Source of the DNA: Phymatolithon calcareum
Lineage: Eukaryota; Rhodophyta; Florideophyceae; Hapalidiales
Assembly (NCBI GenBank): GCA_977006965.1
Contig: OZ345370.1
Coordinates: 1,488,001 to 1,552,000, forward strand
DNA length: 64,000 bases
Reading direction: 5' to 3'
The notes beneath the pieces were generated by a model. It worked only from the letters and a program-made list of their open reading frames with translations. It had not been told where the DNA came from and did no database searches. Positions 1-12,042 of the stretch are shown in pieces (positions within the stretch are counted from its first letter, which is position 1; each line of letters starts with the position of its first letter). The position numbers and the translations under genes are program-made.

Positions 1-2025
1 TCGGAAAATACAAAAGAAGTTTGCAATAATTACGTTCGAAGCAAAAATGAATTGTGAGAGTATGCGTATGTCTGGAAGTTTGGAGTAAAAGAGGTCAAAA
101 GTTTAGTGCGCGCTCGATCGGCATTTCAAGACCAGTCGCAAAGCCCGAGAATACATCGCCAATTATGTGCATTCATTGTGAAGAATGGAAGAAGAACAGT
201 ACAAAAGATCCATGCAGTGGTCTAATAGATAGTTTCCGCGTCGTCGTCGCGTAAAGATGGATTTCTGAATTTCCAGTATGGCCCGCAAAAAGCAATGTGC
301 CCGGAGTAAAAGTACGCATCGTTATACTTTGTCGCTCGCGCCATTGCACGTACCCGAGATCACCTTTTCGATATTCAGTGCGCAGAACAAAAATGAAAAA
401 AGTAGCTTCTATTACCATTTTGCTGTTCAGGTTAGTATTCAGCGGGGGACCGTTTCCGAAAATGCACAACTTAGAGAGGAACGAAGCATCTGCATTAGTT
501 GCAATAGACGTCCGGAGGTTTAGGAATGCTTCTAGATATCCAATAGAGCAGCACACGGGGGCCCGAGCTGAGGGTCGTAATTCGGTCGCGCGATCGCATT
601 TCCCGATAGCTGAGGAACCGGAGAAGAGATGAAAGCCATTTTTGAATCGCAGTGAGAATGAATGCCCCGCTTAAGTGCGAATGTCATTACCCTTCTTGCG
701 CCATGGCGCAAGTTGACGAAACAGCCCGAACATTCGTCGGCATGAAAAATGAGATTCACAAAGCTAAGCATGTGGTGAGAAAAGTTTGCGTTCGACGACT
801 GTTTGTCTTCTGCAGAGTTTTCGGCTCATTGAGCAAGCACTGGAATCGGAATGACTCGTTCTTTCAGCGTAGTGATTGACAGCAAACGGACGGTGTAGGA
901 TTGGTACGGGATGCTTTGTACCACAGTGTTCAGGAGCGGAGATTTCACCGGGTGCAAAGTATGAACTATACGATGGCCTCACGAATCTGGCCATGAATGG
1001 CAGCGGCATCGGTGGACGGATGATTGCGGAGATATGCGTGTAAGCTATATGCCATGCGAGCGTGCATTGACAAACACTTGTGCAGATGGCAAGCGATAGG
1101 ATATAGCCAGAGACCAGATGATGAAAAGCGGGATTTCGCGTAGAGATAGGTAGCTGCGAATGCGCGAGAGAAACATTCACGGGGACAAAGCCAGTCACCG
1201 ACGAGTGGTGAGCGCGATCAGCGAGATCGATGCGCGATGTAAATTCCTCCTGCCGCTTCCATTTTGTCTGGAAAATGCACGAACGTATAGGGATGCTGAG
1301 TGAAGATGCCGAATCAACTTCGCAGGGCGCTGCAATTGAAAGTCCGATAGGCACAGAAGGATGTGAGGCTTGCATTCTCCCCGCCATCTCCTGGCAAACC
1401 AACAAGCTCATCGACTGTGATGGCTACGCGGTTACACATCGCCGGTGGTGCCAAAAGCATAATTTGGTTTGTGCACTGGATTAGCTGGAACACGGCGAAT
1501 GGTCCTAGTGGTCCGTCTCGTGACCCTATGAGACCGCTTCACAGATCAAATGAGAAGAAAACGGACCACTTCTTCCGTAATGCCAGTTGCAAGTCCGTGC
1601 AATACTTATTGTGATTAGCGTAGAATAGAAATATGTTCACGTTCTCGATTTTTCCTCCGTGAAGCTCTTTTGGTAGATCACTTATCTGCACACATCTGGA
1701 TGTCGCACAGCGTGGGTTCCCCGAGAATTAGCCGCTCCGCTACGCTTTAAGTGCTGTTGGCTGAACAAAATGTGCGATTCTAGTTCCGGTTGCATGATCA
1801 ATCGCACATCTCATACTTTATCATATTGGGCGGGCTGCCACGGAATTCCCGGTAAGTGCTAGTCTGCATACGGAAAAGCAGGTGAGACATGATCAGGACG
1901 GTGTCCACGCATTGTCGAGCGCCGCAACACATTGGGACAATCCAATCTGGATGCGAACGATGGGCTGTAACTAGCCTGTTTAGCATCATCATGAGTGCAG
2001 GGAGAGGCGTGACTGATTGACTGTA
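1..2025. other. intergenic, no recognisable gene
   Basis: No open frame here has recognisable domains or clear coding character. The longest (about 215 codons, minus strand, 764-1411) is rich in Ser, Cys and His with no motif I know and looks like chance. The right edge is the TA target site of the MITE that follows. Confidence 0.5.
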
Positions 2026-2579
2026 CAGTCGAACCTGTATATCTGCAACCTGTATAGCTGCAAAACCTGCATTCGTGCAATCGAATCGCCTAGACCGATT
2101 TGGTATATGCCGAAAAGTAACTAAATTTAAACCTACCTTGCAAACTGCATTAGTGCAACTGAAGGGAATGCCACCCTTAATTTTGAATAAAATTTTGATA
2201 GCACGGATTGCAACACAGACTGGCTCTCGTCATAAATCGTGCAGGGCTGCTTGTTACTTGCAAGTAAGTTCCATGTGATACATAGAATAGCTTTATTTGA
2301 TGATGTTCATTCCTGCAGGAAACACCACTGCGCATACCTCGTCAGCCCAAATGAGGGTCTGTGCGGCGCGCCATCTACGCATCGCAACGTAAGATTCGCT
2401 CCGACCACAAGAAGGGGCTCCAGCAGAGAAAGGTCACTGATTGGTTCAACTGAGCCTCGTGGACGATTGGGTAGAATGTTTCTGTAGCCCCTTATGATAA
2501 AGCCTCCAAGACTGCAAAACCTCTATTACTGCATACCAACCTGCTTTACCGCCGTGTTGCAGTTATACAGGTTCGACTG
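2026..2579. mobile_element. non-autonomous pogo/Tigger-like MITE
   Basis: The left end CAGTCGAACCTGTATA (2026-2041) is matched in inverse by TATACAGGTTCGACTG (2564-2579), and both ends are flanked by TA (2024-2025 and 2580-2581), the target duplication of the Tc1/mariner/pogo superfamily. Inside the left end the motif AACCTGTAT..CTGCAA is repeated as sub-terminal copies. The 554-bp body has no transposase-like ORF, so it would have to be mobilised in trans. Terminal repeats and TA are seen directly; assignment to the pogo/Tigger/Fot branch is inference from the CAGT start and the ACCTGTAT-CTGCAA pattern. Confidence 0.75.
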
Positions 2580-2581
2580 TA

Positions 2582-5500
2582 CTGTAACCTTATTAGCATT
2601 CCGTACTGTACCGTACATTGCTCCTCTCGTCGAAATTACTCTACATTGTTTGTAAGCGGGCGTACGGAAAACAAGAGTTAGGCTCCACGATTTCCAGTGC
2701 AGACATAAATTAAATTAATCTCACGGCGGTTGCAGAGAGTGGCGCGAGCAGTTTGCCGAACATCCAAGTCGGGAAAGTTTCACCTTCCGCTTCGGTGGTG
2801 TCTGTGATCAAGATGGATGGGAGGATGACTTCCAGCTTCCCCTTTGCCCGATTGATTGATCAATGCAGGCACCAGGGGGATGACGAAAGTCGAAGCACCC
2901 TTTGGGAGAGTGTAGGCTGATTTGTGCGTCTCGGCTTCAACTGTTACAGTACGGTATTCCTCTTTTGAACACGCACAGTTTCAAAATTACGTCCCACAAT
3001 TGCGACTCTCTCACCCATGGCACGGCCCCTCACGGACCCCACGGCACATGCAGTGCACGGAAAGTCAACGGCGCATCTGTTTGAATTTTAGAATGCAATA
3101 CGTCCTAAATTTAAATGCAATCATTTGGCAATAACCATCCATACTGTACAGTAGAAACTTTTCAACTGTGATCGACCACACGATCCATTTGTGGAGCAGA
3201 AGCATTTGCTATAAATTAGTCTGTCGGGATGACTGTCGTGTGATTCTTAGAGACTTTTCAGCGGAGCATTAAATTTAGTGATCTGTGAGTGCTGTTGCTT
3301 CACACTCATCATCGTGAATGTGAAGCAACAGCACATCGAGATGATGTTCACCTTGGGGTGTACATTATGTTACAGAAAAATATTTTCGCTTGCCTGCTTG
3401 CAGAGAAAGGTGTTTGAAATGCTTGTCCTCCGGCGTGCATTACTGTATGATAGTCGCAGCTTGTGGTCCCCATCACCACGTCCGCCAAGCTTGATATGTC
3501 CTCTTAATCTCGAGCTGATCAGCTCATTTCCGCACTGCTACCAGAGTCTTGTTTCCCATTCGACCAATCATTGTTGACGTTGTCAGGCGCTTTTTCGCAT
3601 TGCTGCGAAAACTGCGGGAATTGTTCAGGAGACTGGTTCGAACCAGATGAGAGTGCACAAGGAGAGTGAATTCCTTGATTCATGAGTGAGTTAGAGAGTG
3701 AATTCTTGATTCAAAAGTGATAAAGCGAGTGCTTTCCCTTGCTTCTCTTGCTTGGGCGTGACGACGCTGGAACTAATTTCGTCCCTCGAACTTGTTGACC
3801 CATAGTCAGAGTGGATAACAATGCATCAAAAATGCTTCAGTGTGCATTCGATATCCTTGATACTGTATCGTTTCCTCAGCAAAGCCCTCGGTACGGTACT
3901 GTACCGCGTTGTTTTCTACTGTACTGTGATAACCAAACAGACACGGAGCTCAACATAAGCGTAATGCTTTCTCGATCGCACCTGACATGTCTCGAGGTCC
4001 TGTACGTCTATCATCAAACCTTGATACAGTATGTGTACCTCACAAAGACAGACTGCCTCGTCAGACCTGTGTAGGCGTGCTCACATCGGGCCTGTGCACT
4101 TACTGCGTAGTGCTGTGTACGCACGATTCACAGGTGATCAGCTCGAGTGTGTACAGAGTACAGCACAGGTGGGCCATCGTGAGGAGGACGTAACGCCGAC
4201 CTCGTATATCTCCAGAACTGCAAAACCGTTCTGCTTTCCCTGTGCAGTTGTGTTTTGGCCGTATTGTGGCGAACGTAGAGGGAATTGATGCGGGGACGGT
4301 GTTCATGCCGCCGTCGCTCAGTTACAGTCTCGCCACTGTTCTCGTTTGTCCCCCGAAACTGCGCGGGAAAATCACTATCTGAATCACGATGCTTGTACAC
4401 TACTATACTGTATGTGTTATTCCAGCATCTTTCACAGTCGCACAGTGAGAGTTTCTCGAGCAGAGACGGAAATTTTGAACTGTACTGTGCTGTATCTTCG
4501 ATACGCGCTATCACATCGAACCTGCATTCTGCCGTGCTCTATCCGTGAAATAAGAAACAAGTACGCTTCTGGTATCATAGCCATCCGCTGACAAGAGGTC
4601 AGCAGACTTGGACGTAAAGTATCTCCCCTTCATATCTTCGCCTAGAAGCACAAAACATACGTCAATTCCATGACGCAAGCATTCTTGTAATCGCGCTACA
4701 TATTTCGTTCCAATTTATCGACAGTACCCATGCGCAACCTCGATCATTGACATGACGTTCCAACGCTATTCCGCAATTCATGAAAAATCCCACAGTACAG
4801 TAGCCAACATCACTCATCATTGGGCTCCGTCATGCAATCGCACAATTATCCTAACCTTCCCGGGCTCTGTTGCCCAAGGAAATGCACGAAATGTTCGCCT
4901 TGTCAGCAAAATGCTTTGTTCCGTTCAAAAGTTTGAAACTCTTTGCTCGGTTTGAAAAATTGTACTGCATATGATGCAGTGCACTCTACAGTACACTTCA
5001 GCTGCATCTGCTATTGCCTCTCTTTGTCGCCACGCCAGCACGCGCAAGTTTTTTCCCGCCAAAACTTGATTTGAAAAAAGGATGGACCCACACTTGCACT
5101 CTCCAACTATTGGCCGATCCACTATGCTACCGCGTGTCGTGTGCACAATTATACTTCTGTTGACGCAATCTGGCCATACCGAAATAATTTACCCTACTGT
5201 CCAGTATCATACTCCAGAACATTGGTAGGGACGAAATAAAGAATCAAATTTTGTGAAATTGCAAAGATTTGTAATCCCTGTCTTTCCACTTTTATATCCA
5301 CGAGGCACGATTACGCAACGCCTCCTTTCATAAATTAAACCTTGAAACACGCATCTGCCGCCGATCCGTGTCCAATTTTTTCCTCAATTCTATAATCTCG
5401 ATAAACCATCAATACGTGGCGTTGACTCCCACATTGACAAGCAGCCCTGCAAGGAAAGACACGGCGCCACACCACCGGACGACACCCTTTCTATCATAAA

Positions 5501-5795
5501 TCCTAACTTTAGCTCCCATGCATAAAAATACCCCCAAAACAACCTCTTTGAAACAAGCTTCGTCTCCCTACAATACACCTCGCACACGTGTACCCCGCCT
5601 AAACCCAACCCACTTCCTCAACATCCCCCGCTGCATCGAAAACGGCAGCCCGCGGTCAGACCAACTGCGGCCTTGACGGCCTCTGTGTCTCCTCATCCTC
5701 CGAAGCGACCATCTCTTAAACCCCGAAAAGGGTTTAATACACCCACCCCCCACCCTTCCACCCAACTTCGTCCATCCAGCTCAGAATACTGCGAC
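2582..5795. other. intergenic, motif-rich, no recognisable gene
   Basis: No ORF is convincing. The stretch holds many short ACTGTAC/GTACAGTA motifs (for example near 2590, 2610, 2945, 3143, 3891, 3916, 4481, 4795, 4987), a 15-bp-arm hairpin (3290-3333), a short imperfect tandem repeat built on GAGAGTGAATTC-TTGATTCA (about 3663-3720) and, in the last 300 bp, a C-rich upstream region of the next gene. Confidence 0.5.
3290..3333. repeat. short palindrome (15-bp arms)
   Basis: TGCTGTTGCTTCACA (3290-3304) is followed after a 14-nt loop by its exact reverse complement (3319-3333). It lies in non-coding sequence. Confidence 0.85.
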
Positions 5796-8700
5796 ATGCG
5801 TCCCACCCTCGCCCACAGCGCCCGCCTTCTCTCGGACCCCGACCCCGCCGCCCGCACCCGCGGTGCAAATCTCTCCTACGAGATATGTCTCGCCCGCTGC
5901 GTCGCCCCCCTCACACCCCTAGCCCCCGTGCACATAGCCCTCGGTCGCGACTATGCATTTCTAGCCCCAGTGTTGCGTCGCATAGGTCGCGCCCTGCGCG
6001 TCGCAACAATCGATAAGGATGCCGTCGACCTCGTCATAGCGTCTTCGCGTGCTCTTGCTGCAATTGCAGCCCTGCTTGTGTTTGCTCAACGTTGCGACGT
6101 CGATGTGTCAGCCTTGTCGCACATCGCCGCACCACTTCGCACCCGTTGTGCGCCGGCGCTTGTGGTACCGCTTCTCGCTACCGACCTTCGTGTCGTTGGT
6201 GCGGCACGTGATGCATTGGATCAGATTGTATTGCTGCGTGTCGCACATCAGACACCTTGGCTAGAGGTCCTGCTTGCGCTTCGTTCGTTCCGGTCGCATT
6301 ACATCAGTTCCGCCACCAATTCACAAGTTGAGTCACAGGGGGATATGGAGGTGCGGCCTGCGAATGGGGAGGATCAACAGTCGTTGCTCACCATTGTGCT
6401 CACAAGGGTATCCGCATTGCTTCGTGTTGTGTTTGTTGATGTTGCGAATCGGGCTGAGATTGCTGTATTGGAACAGCAAAACGTGGATGAAGCAAGCAGA
6501 TCGTTGGCGCGATCCCCGTCGTCGTTGCGACGCCGCTCGTCGCTTAATGCGGCTCAGTCGCAACCTGTTCGCGTGTCGGCTATGTCATCGTGGCATGCGA
6601 ATCAACCGGGTTTGGAGAATTCACCGCCGATTCCGCCTGCAAATCGGTCGAAACGATTTTTAGATAAGATTCGTCGCACACGGCGTAGAAGGAATAACCC
6701 TAACGGCACCAATTTGTCGTCGACATTGCATTGTGAAGGTGGAGGTGCGCAGTGCAGTGGATGTCGGTTTTGTTGTCCGTCCGACCCGGACTCGTTTGGA
6801 AATTCTGTTGGAATGCGATTCTCGAACCGAATGAAACGACAAGAGGGTTCGTCTACTTTCATAGAGCGCAACTCTACTACGGGAAGCATCGGTGGTGCTA
6901 GTACGGACAGCAATCGAAACAATGTTCGCAAGAGTTTGGATCAAATGATGCCCCATCGGGGCCGTCGTGATTCCCTCAACGGAGAGAGGGTTAACCGAAA
7001 GTCCTCGCAAGTCAGTGCTGGCAGACGGAAGCGATTATCGCTTGTCGGTAGCGCTCGTTTGGATAAGCCGGATCATGTCATGGATATGGTGGTACCGTGC
7101 GAGTGGAAGGGAGAACAACTGGGCGTGAAGAATCGTGATATTGCAGCTGCTATGCATATTTATGAAAGGTTGCTTTCGCGCTTCTTGCTCCCATCCATGC
7201 AGGATCGGTGTCAAGTTATCGATGATCTTCATCGGCTGGCACATCCCTTGCTCACTGGCGTCACGGCGGGTCAGTCACATGTCGATGCGGCTGCACTTCG
7301 ATGTACTGTGGCAAATGCATTCCTTATCCACGGACCTGACATTTATCCAGCTCTTCTTGCACTTGTGTTTCGACCGGCTCCATCGCCTCGAAGAACTGAG
7401 GAAGTGAAACGGCATATGAGTTTGCAACCACAAATGAATGTAAGCCTCGATGACACTGTGAATCAACGCAAGAGTAGACGATATCGCACAACGGATATCA
7501 GCGAACACGTAATGGGAAGTATGAATCATCTCCTTGAAAATGAGTTGTCAAAACCGCAAAAGACTGTTTATGCCAGTCAGAGCACCGTTTGTCTACCTAA
7601 TTCTGATTGCGATACGGACACTGCAATGAGATGCTCGGCATTACTCACGCTCCTGGTCAGAAATGTACCGAATCTTTGCAATCCTCGACTCCCGCTTATG
7701 ACTGGAACCACAAATAGCGCCTATTGGCATTGCGCAGAGGCACTTGTGGAGAACGACAGTGAAGAAAATGGATCCGTGTCTTGGTCTGTAGAGCGTCTTG
7801 TAGGAGCAGTGGATTCACTATTTCTGCTCATTGCGTCACTTCCAGAATCCGCTGAAGCGGCCACGGAGACCGTGACGCAGGACACTGTCGAGCTGGACGG
7901 CATTGTGGAAACGTGCATGCGCTCTGTGTGCGCATCGGGATGCCGCCTTTCGCGCATTGATGCGAGGCCATCCGCACCAAGCCTCTCTGACACTGGAGTG
8001 GTGCAGTCTGCTCGCGCTTGGATCGCTCTAACAAAACTTCCAGCGCAAGCCGTGTTATGGCCAAGCGGGCCAGCGTACTCATCGGCTATTGTATTTATTG
8101 CTCATCTTGCTCGACGTACAGCTCTCTCGGTGTACAAGAAGCGCCGTTTGCAAGAAATTGATCAACGGTGGCAATTGCGTAACGGCCTTCCAGGTGCATC
8201 TAACGGAACGCCGATTTCTCCGATTTTGTGTGTGAATGAGGATGGTAATGCCGAAATTTCTGGATACGAGTCCGCTCATGGCATGTCAAAGATTGTGAAC
8301 GAAAACGAAAATGAGGACTTTAGAGTCGCGCAATTTAACGCATTGTCGCCAGAAAATGAAGGACGAGATGGTAATGATTCATCTATGATTGATTGCCTGC
8401 AAGAATGTATCAACATTCTTGTGCACCGGAACGGATCTAGTGTCGTCGTGCATGACCTTTTCCGAACCTTGCTCTACATTCTGGGATGCGAATTGAGAGG
8501 AACTCCTACAAGAGGTGCCGTGATCACCACAAGCAATGTCACAGTTAACACAAACGAAAACATTATCGCCGGACCATCATTCAAGGCATCATATCTTCCG
8601 GCAAGAGCGCCCATGTTCACCCATGCCGCGCATTCTCACCATGGTCGAAATGTCCAGGACAGTTTCAATCTCCCATCCCCTGTACCAAGAATGAAGGCAT

Positions 8701-9476
8701 CAAACGATCTGAAATCTGCTCACGAAATCGAAGGCGTTCGCAAGCAATCTAGAGCTGCTCGTGTAAGTCTGGAGGAGAATGACATGTCCGGCCTTCTAGT
8801 GGGAAACATCGCCGTGGACGGAACTCGCGACAATAAATTGCGAGACACCGCCGCAAAGGCAGAAGCCTCTCAAGTCGCAGGGTGGTTTGCAGGACTGCTC
8901 CCGCCACTAAATGCACAAAACGGAAATATTGGGAGCTCTGCGCTCACAACGCCGGAACCGTTTACTCAAGCCAGGGCCGATAACGCAATGCTCGCCGGCA
9001 CAGGCATCTGTGACCCAGGTTGCTCACAAGTCTCTGAGTTGTCCTCGATCACGACGCCAAGCGGTCCCCAGGAGGTTGCGGTAGAACTGTTTGAAGAACT
9101 CTGCACTGCGATTGCAGTCACTCTGAATTGCGTGAGCACAGCTGCGGCCACCGAAGGGGAGGACTTGTCAGTGGCAATGGATATTGTTGCACAGGATGTG
9201 CAACGCGCAAACTCATTTATGGTCACGCAGATGCATCGTCGAGCAATGAAATTGCTGAAACAGTCTAAAATTGGCACAAAAATCTCGGTGTGGAACCCCA
9301 CTGCGCTTGTGCGACAGGTGCGTGATCTACAAGCGGAAGTCGAGTGCCTGAGAAATGATATGGATTGTCTGAAGGCGACTTTGGGTCATGTTGATGAAAT
9401 GCGGCGTTTTCGATGGCCGTTACGCTCGTTTCCGAGAAATCAGACCGAAATCAGTGTAACCGATCCGATGGTGTAA
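5796..9476 (+). CDS. large protein of unknown function with C-terminal coiled coil
   Basis: A single 1226-aa frame from ATG 5796; the frame is open further upstream but has no earlier ATG. The first 200 residues are rich in Ala, Leu, Val and Arg and read as amphipathic helices, possibly HEAT/ARM-like. Residues about 250-430 are basic, Ser/Arg-rich and probably disordered, with a Cys cluster (CSGCRFCC) near 330. A second helical region (about 450-760) is followed by a low-complexity stretch and, in the last 70 residues, a predicted coiled coil (VRQVRDLQAEVECLRNDMDCL). I recognise no family. Codon use is biased and the frame is long and clean, so it is surely a gene. It is convergent with the BCH-domain gene, whose stop is 83 bp away. 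A cytoskeletal or trafficking scaffold is possible but unsupported. Confidence 0.85.
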   Translation: MRPTLAHSARLLSDPDPAARTRGANLSYEICLARCVAPLTPLAPVHIALGRDYAFLAPVLRRIGRALRVATIDKDAVDLVIASSRALAAIAALLVFAQRCDVDVSALSHIAAPLRTRCAPALVVPLLATDLRVVGAARDALDQIVLLRVAHQTPWLEVLLALRSFRSHYISSATNSQVESQGDMEVRPANGEDQQSLLTIVLTRVSALLRVVFVDVANRAEIAVLEQQNVDEASRSLARSPSSLRRRSSLNAAQSQPVRVSAMSSWHANQPGLENSPPIPPANRSKRFLDKIRRTRRRRNNPNGTNLSSTLHCEGGGAQCSGCRFCCPSDPDSFGNSVGMRFSNRMKRQEGSSTFIERNSTTGSIGGASTDSNRNNVRKSLDQMMPHRGRRDSLNGERVNRKSSQVSAGRRKRLSLVGSARLDKPDHVMDMVVPCEWKGEQLGVKNRDIAAAMHIYERLLSRFLLPSMQDRCQVIDDLHRLAHPLLTGVTAGQSHVDAAALRCTVANAFLIHGPDIYPALLALVFRPAPSPRRTEEVKRHMSLQPQMNVSLDDTVNQRKSRRYRTTDISEHVMGSMNHLLENELSKPQKTVYASQSTVCLPNSDCDTDTAMRCSALLTLLVRNVPNLCNPRLPLMTGTTNSAYWHCAEALVENDSEENGSVSWSVERLVGAVDSLFLLIASLPESAEAATETVTQDTVELDGIVETCMRSVCASGCRLSRIDARPSAPSLSDTGVVQSARAWIALTKLPAQAVLWPSGPAYSSAIVFIAHLARRTALSVYKKRRLQEIDQRWQLRNGLPGASNGTPISPILCVNEDGNAEISGYESAHGMSKIVNENENEDFRVAQFNALSPENEGRDGNDSSMIDCLQECINILVHRNGSSVVVHDLFRTLLYILGCELRGTPTRGAVITTSNVTVNTNENIIAGPSFKASYLPARAPMFTHAAHSHHGRNVQDSFNLPSPVPRMKASNDLKSAHEIEGVRKQSRAARVSLEENDMSGLLVGNIAVDGTRDNKLRDTAAKAEASQVAGWFAGLLPPLNAQNGNIGSSALTTPEPFTQARADNAMLAGTGICDPGCSQVSELSSITTPSGPQEVAVELFEELCTAIAVTLNCVSTAAATEGEDLSVAMDIVAQDVQRANSFMVTQMHRRAMKLLKQSKIGTKISVWNPTALVRQVRDLQAEVECLRNDMDCLKATLGHVDEMRRFRWPLRSFPRNQTEISVTDPMV

Positions 9477-9559
9477 AGCGTGGTTGCAAACATAGAGTTT
9501 TGGGGAGTCCGGCAGTTGGTTCGTAGAGAACTTGACTCACTAATGAGTTTTATAAACTT

Positions 9560-10623
9560 TCAGCGATTTTTCAATTGCGACTGTCCTTTCGAGTTCGTTG
9601 TCCAGTTCCTGGTACTACGGCCAACTGTTTTTGTCGTGAATGGCGGACCTTGAAGCTTCAAAGCGGTCCCAGACGTTTTGGTACAAAGCCAGTTTAGTGA
9701 TGGTAGCTCCCCGGGGAGCAAGACAAGCTGCATAAGCAAATGGCTATGCCCCCTTCTTGCTGAGATAGACTTCACTTCAATACAAAAGGACGACGAATCA
9801 GATTACGGGCCACTCTTCTTCAGCTCTAGTTTCTGGGACTCACCTGAGCACCAGCTGCTATTGCCAATTGGCGGGCAACTTCGCCTTCCTCAACAATTTT
9901 CCGCTCATTAGCAAGGACAGATGCTGGCAAGAGGTAACGGATATGGGCCTTCGGAATGACATCATCAAGAAACAATTCTTCAACGCGGTCAACGTAATGC
10001 AGTTTTTCCCAAAACTTAGCACTGACAAACGGCCTCATGGTCAGGAAGAACAAACGCACAGCAATTGTCGGATGAACAATTGTCAATGCTTTCAAGTTTT
10101 TGCGATGGTCGCGCGATACGCGACTGCGCAATCCAAACACCCACCACGTAAACCAAAGAGGGGATGAAAATCCTGAATGGACGTAAATTATGCGATAATC
10201 ACTTTTCACAACCTAGATATTCCCGTTGATCGCGGAAAGAGAATTATTGAAAAGGTTAATCTTCGCCGACAGGGCGCGAATGACAAAAGTTGAGGAGCCA
10301 TCTAATGACTGACTTACTTCTGCAGTGTCACGAAGGAAAAGATGGAAGGATTTTTCCCATGACTTTTCCTCGTTTGGAACATTTCCTGGTACGAGGACGA
10401 CAACTTTGTTGCCGTCACCGTCTTCGAGCGCTTCGTTACCGTCATCCGTAGTATAAACGGTCACAATGCCTTGGTCCTCAACACTGGAGAGATCGCTCGC
10501 TGATGCATTTTCAAGCTCTGCCAGGTACGCTTGTTCAGAGGGAGCTTCATCAGTATTCATAGAAAAGTTAGTTCTTCTGGCAAGAGATGAGATGAGGAGG
10601 AACATCGTACCATTCCACACCAT
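9560..10623 (-). CDS. BCH / CRAL-TRIO_2 domain protein, three exons
   Basis: Model: exon 1 10623-10318, intron 10317-10213 (GTAAGT...TAG, 105 nt), exon 2 10212-9844, intron 9843-9728 (GTGAGT...CAG, 116 nt), exon 3 9727-9560; about 280 aa. Both introns are phase 0. Exon 2 carries the hallmark of the BCH/divergent CRAL-TRIO fold of ARHGAP1, BNIP2 and GDAP2: DYRIIYVHSGF, then RKNLKALTIVHP, then RPFVSAKFWEKLHYV. This family binds lipids or small GTPases (BCH-Rho/Cdc42GAP interactions). No RhoGAP domain follows, so it is a stand-alone BCH protein. Exon 1 is acidic, and an internal ATG at 10560 (MNTDEAP) is an alternative start. Intron 1 is well supported because the domain reads through the junction; the acceptor of intron 2 and hence the last 55 residues are less certain. 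Confidence 0.7.
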
Positions 10624-11407
10624 GTCCACAGCCAGAATATTTCAAAGGTTTTCCTCAAAATTTTAAAACTAGAGAATTAAGAGGAACCCATTGGTGTATT
10701 TTGATAAATTCATATTATGAGTTGCCTCTTTCCCCCACACCACGTTCCCTCACGCCAGGGGCGCTAAAGTTATTACCATAAAACCGTAACCGTACACTAT
10801 CCTTTCTTGAAAATGCGAAGAACTATTGATACAGTCTTCGCATGTTCAAAAAGACCAAGCTCGCACTCTCCATACTGCAGGAGGAAAACAGGATTAATTT
10901 GCTGATATCAGCATATTGTATTTTCGGCAGCAGAGCAGCTCGGGTTTCAAAGATGAAATCCTGTTCGTTGCACAGCTTGGGGCAATCCACGAGAGCGTCA
11001 AATGTGTGCTGTAGTGCTGACTAACGAGCACCGGGCGATTGTCCGTTGTCGTGGATGCGGAGCAGTTAAACAAAAAGGGTGATCATCTTAACCGCGAAAA
11101 CCTGCAAGTGTTTTCGCGTTTTATGCCGTGCAAACCCTCAAACGGGCAAGAACTCCTGCCGTGCGGGCCACATTGACAGAGACGTGAACGCAGCGCGGAA
11201 TAGGGAAAACGTGGAGTCTACATGGTACTTGATAAAGAGCGTCCGACGTTTCAACTGCGGTGTGAAAAGTACAGGAGGTCGAGTTTCCCATGGCTGAGCG
11301 ATGCATTCAATGTGGACCGACGAGAGCATGTGGGCCACGTGTATTTCGTGGCCTTTCATACGAAAACATAAAAAAGCGTAAACGTACAGCGCAGTACCTC
11401 ACGCACA
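10624..11407. other. intergenic between divergent genes
   Basis: This 784-bp divergent spacer separates the BCH-domain gene (minus) from the YqgF-type gene (plus). No ORF looks coding. It contains a 9-bp-arm hairpin, ATGCGAAGA...TCTTCGCAT, at 10813-10843. Confidence 0.5.
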
Positions 11408-12042
11408 ATGCCGTCCACGACCTGCTCACGAATCGCTCCGCGCTTTTTCGATCTCACTGCTGGTCGCGTCGCGAAAGACTTTGCAAGCTTCTATAATGTC
11501 ATAGCGCATAGTCCGGGACCTCTACTTGGTCTAGATGTTGGTACTAAACACGTTGGAGTGGCAGTATCAGATCCGGGGTACGATTCAGCTCTGCCGAAAT
11601 CCTCCTGTCTTTGTCGTGAAATATTCATCTAACATAAGCGACTTCTAGGCGAACTGTTGCATTTCCAGCATTTGGTTTTCGGAGAGCATCTGTGCACAGT
11701 GATAACGCGCGAATACGGCAACAAATGCATTCTTTTGGAGCAGGCGGCGTTGTCATCGGCATGCCAATTTCGCGAGGCAACAAGTCTTGCGGCGAGCTGC
11801 AACGTTTCATCGAGCTGTACGCTTTGAACGTGCTAGACGGTGTTACAGTGCCTTGTGCATTCTGGGATGAAAGCTACACGACCCAGATGGCATCCGCAAA
11901 GTTCAAGGAGACTGCAAAGCGAAGCTTTCAACGGGATTCCAGGCTGAAAAAGCAAGGGATTGATGCTGGAGCGGCGGCAGAAATACTCCAGGAAGTGATG
12001 GATGCTATTGCGTTCTATCGATTAGACAATCCATACTCATAA
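11408..12042 (+). CDS. YqgF/RuvX-type RNase H-fold protein (putative Holliday junction resolvase), two exons
   Basis: Exon 1 11408-11577, intron 11578-11648 (71 nt, GT...AG, with CTAAC upstream of the acceptor), exon 2 11649-12042; 187 aa. The splice joins VAVSDPG to RTVAFPAFGF and restores the family pattern. Seen: the first catalytic strand LLGLDVGTKHVGVAVSD (Asp43), the middle strand GGVVIGMPIS, WDESYTT with the second acidic residue, and a C-terminal DAGAAAEILQ with the last Asp. The family is mostly bacterial (RuvX/YqgF, pre-16S rRNA processing or junction resolution); plant and algal copies are usually organellar. The leader (about 35 residues, Arg/Ser/Thr/Phe-rich) could be an organelle-targeting peptide, which is inference. 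Length fits the bacterial family plus a leader. Confidence 0.85.

Noticed and set aside
764-1411. 215-codon minus-strand open frame
   Set aside because: No motif, odd composition, no neighbour support; likely chance.
3636-3649. CTGGTTCGAACCAG resembling a tRNA B box
   Set aside because: It is a short palindrome; no acceptor stem or A box at the right distance.
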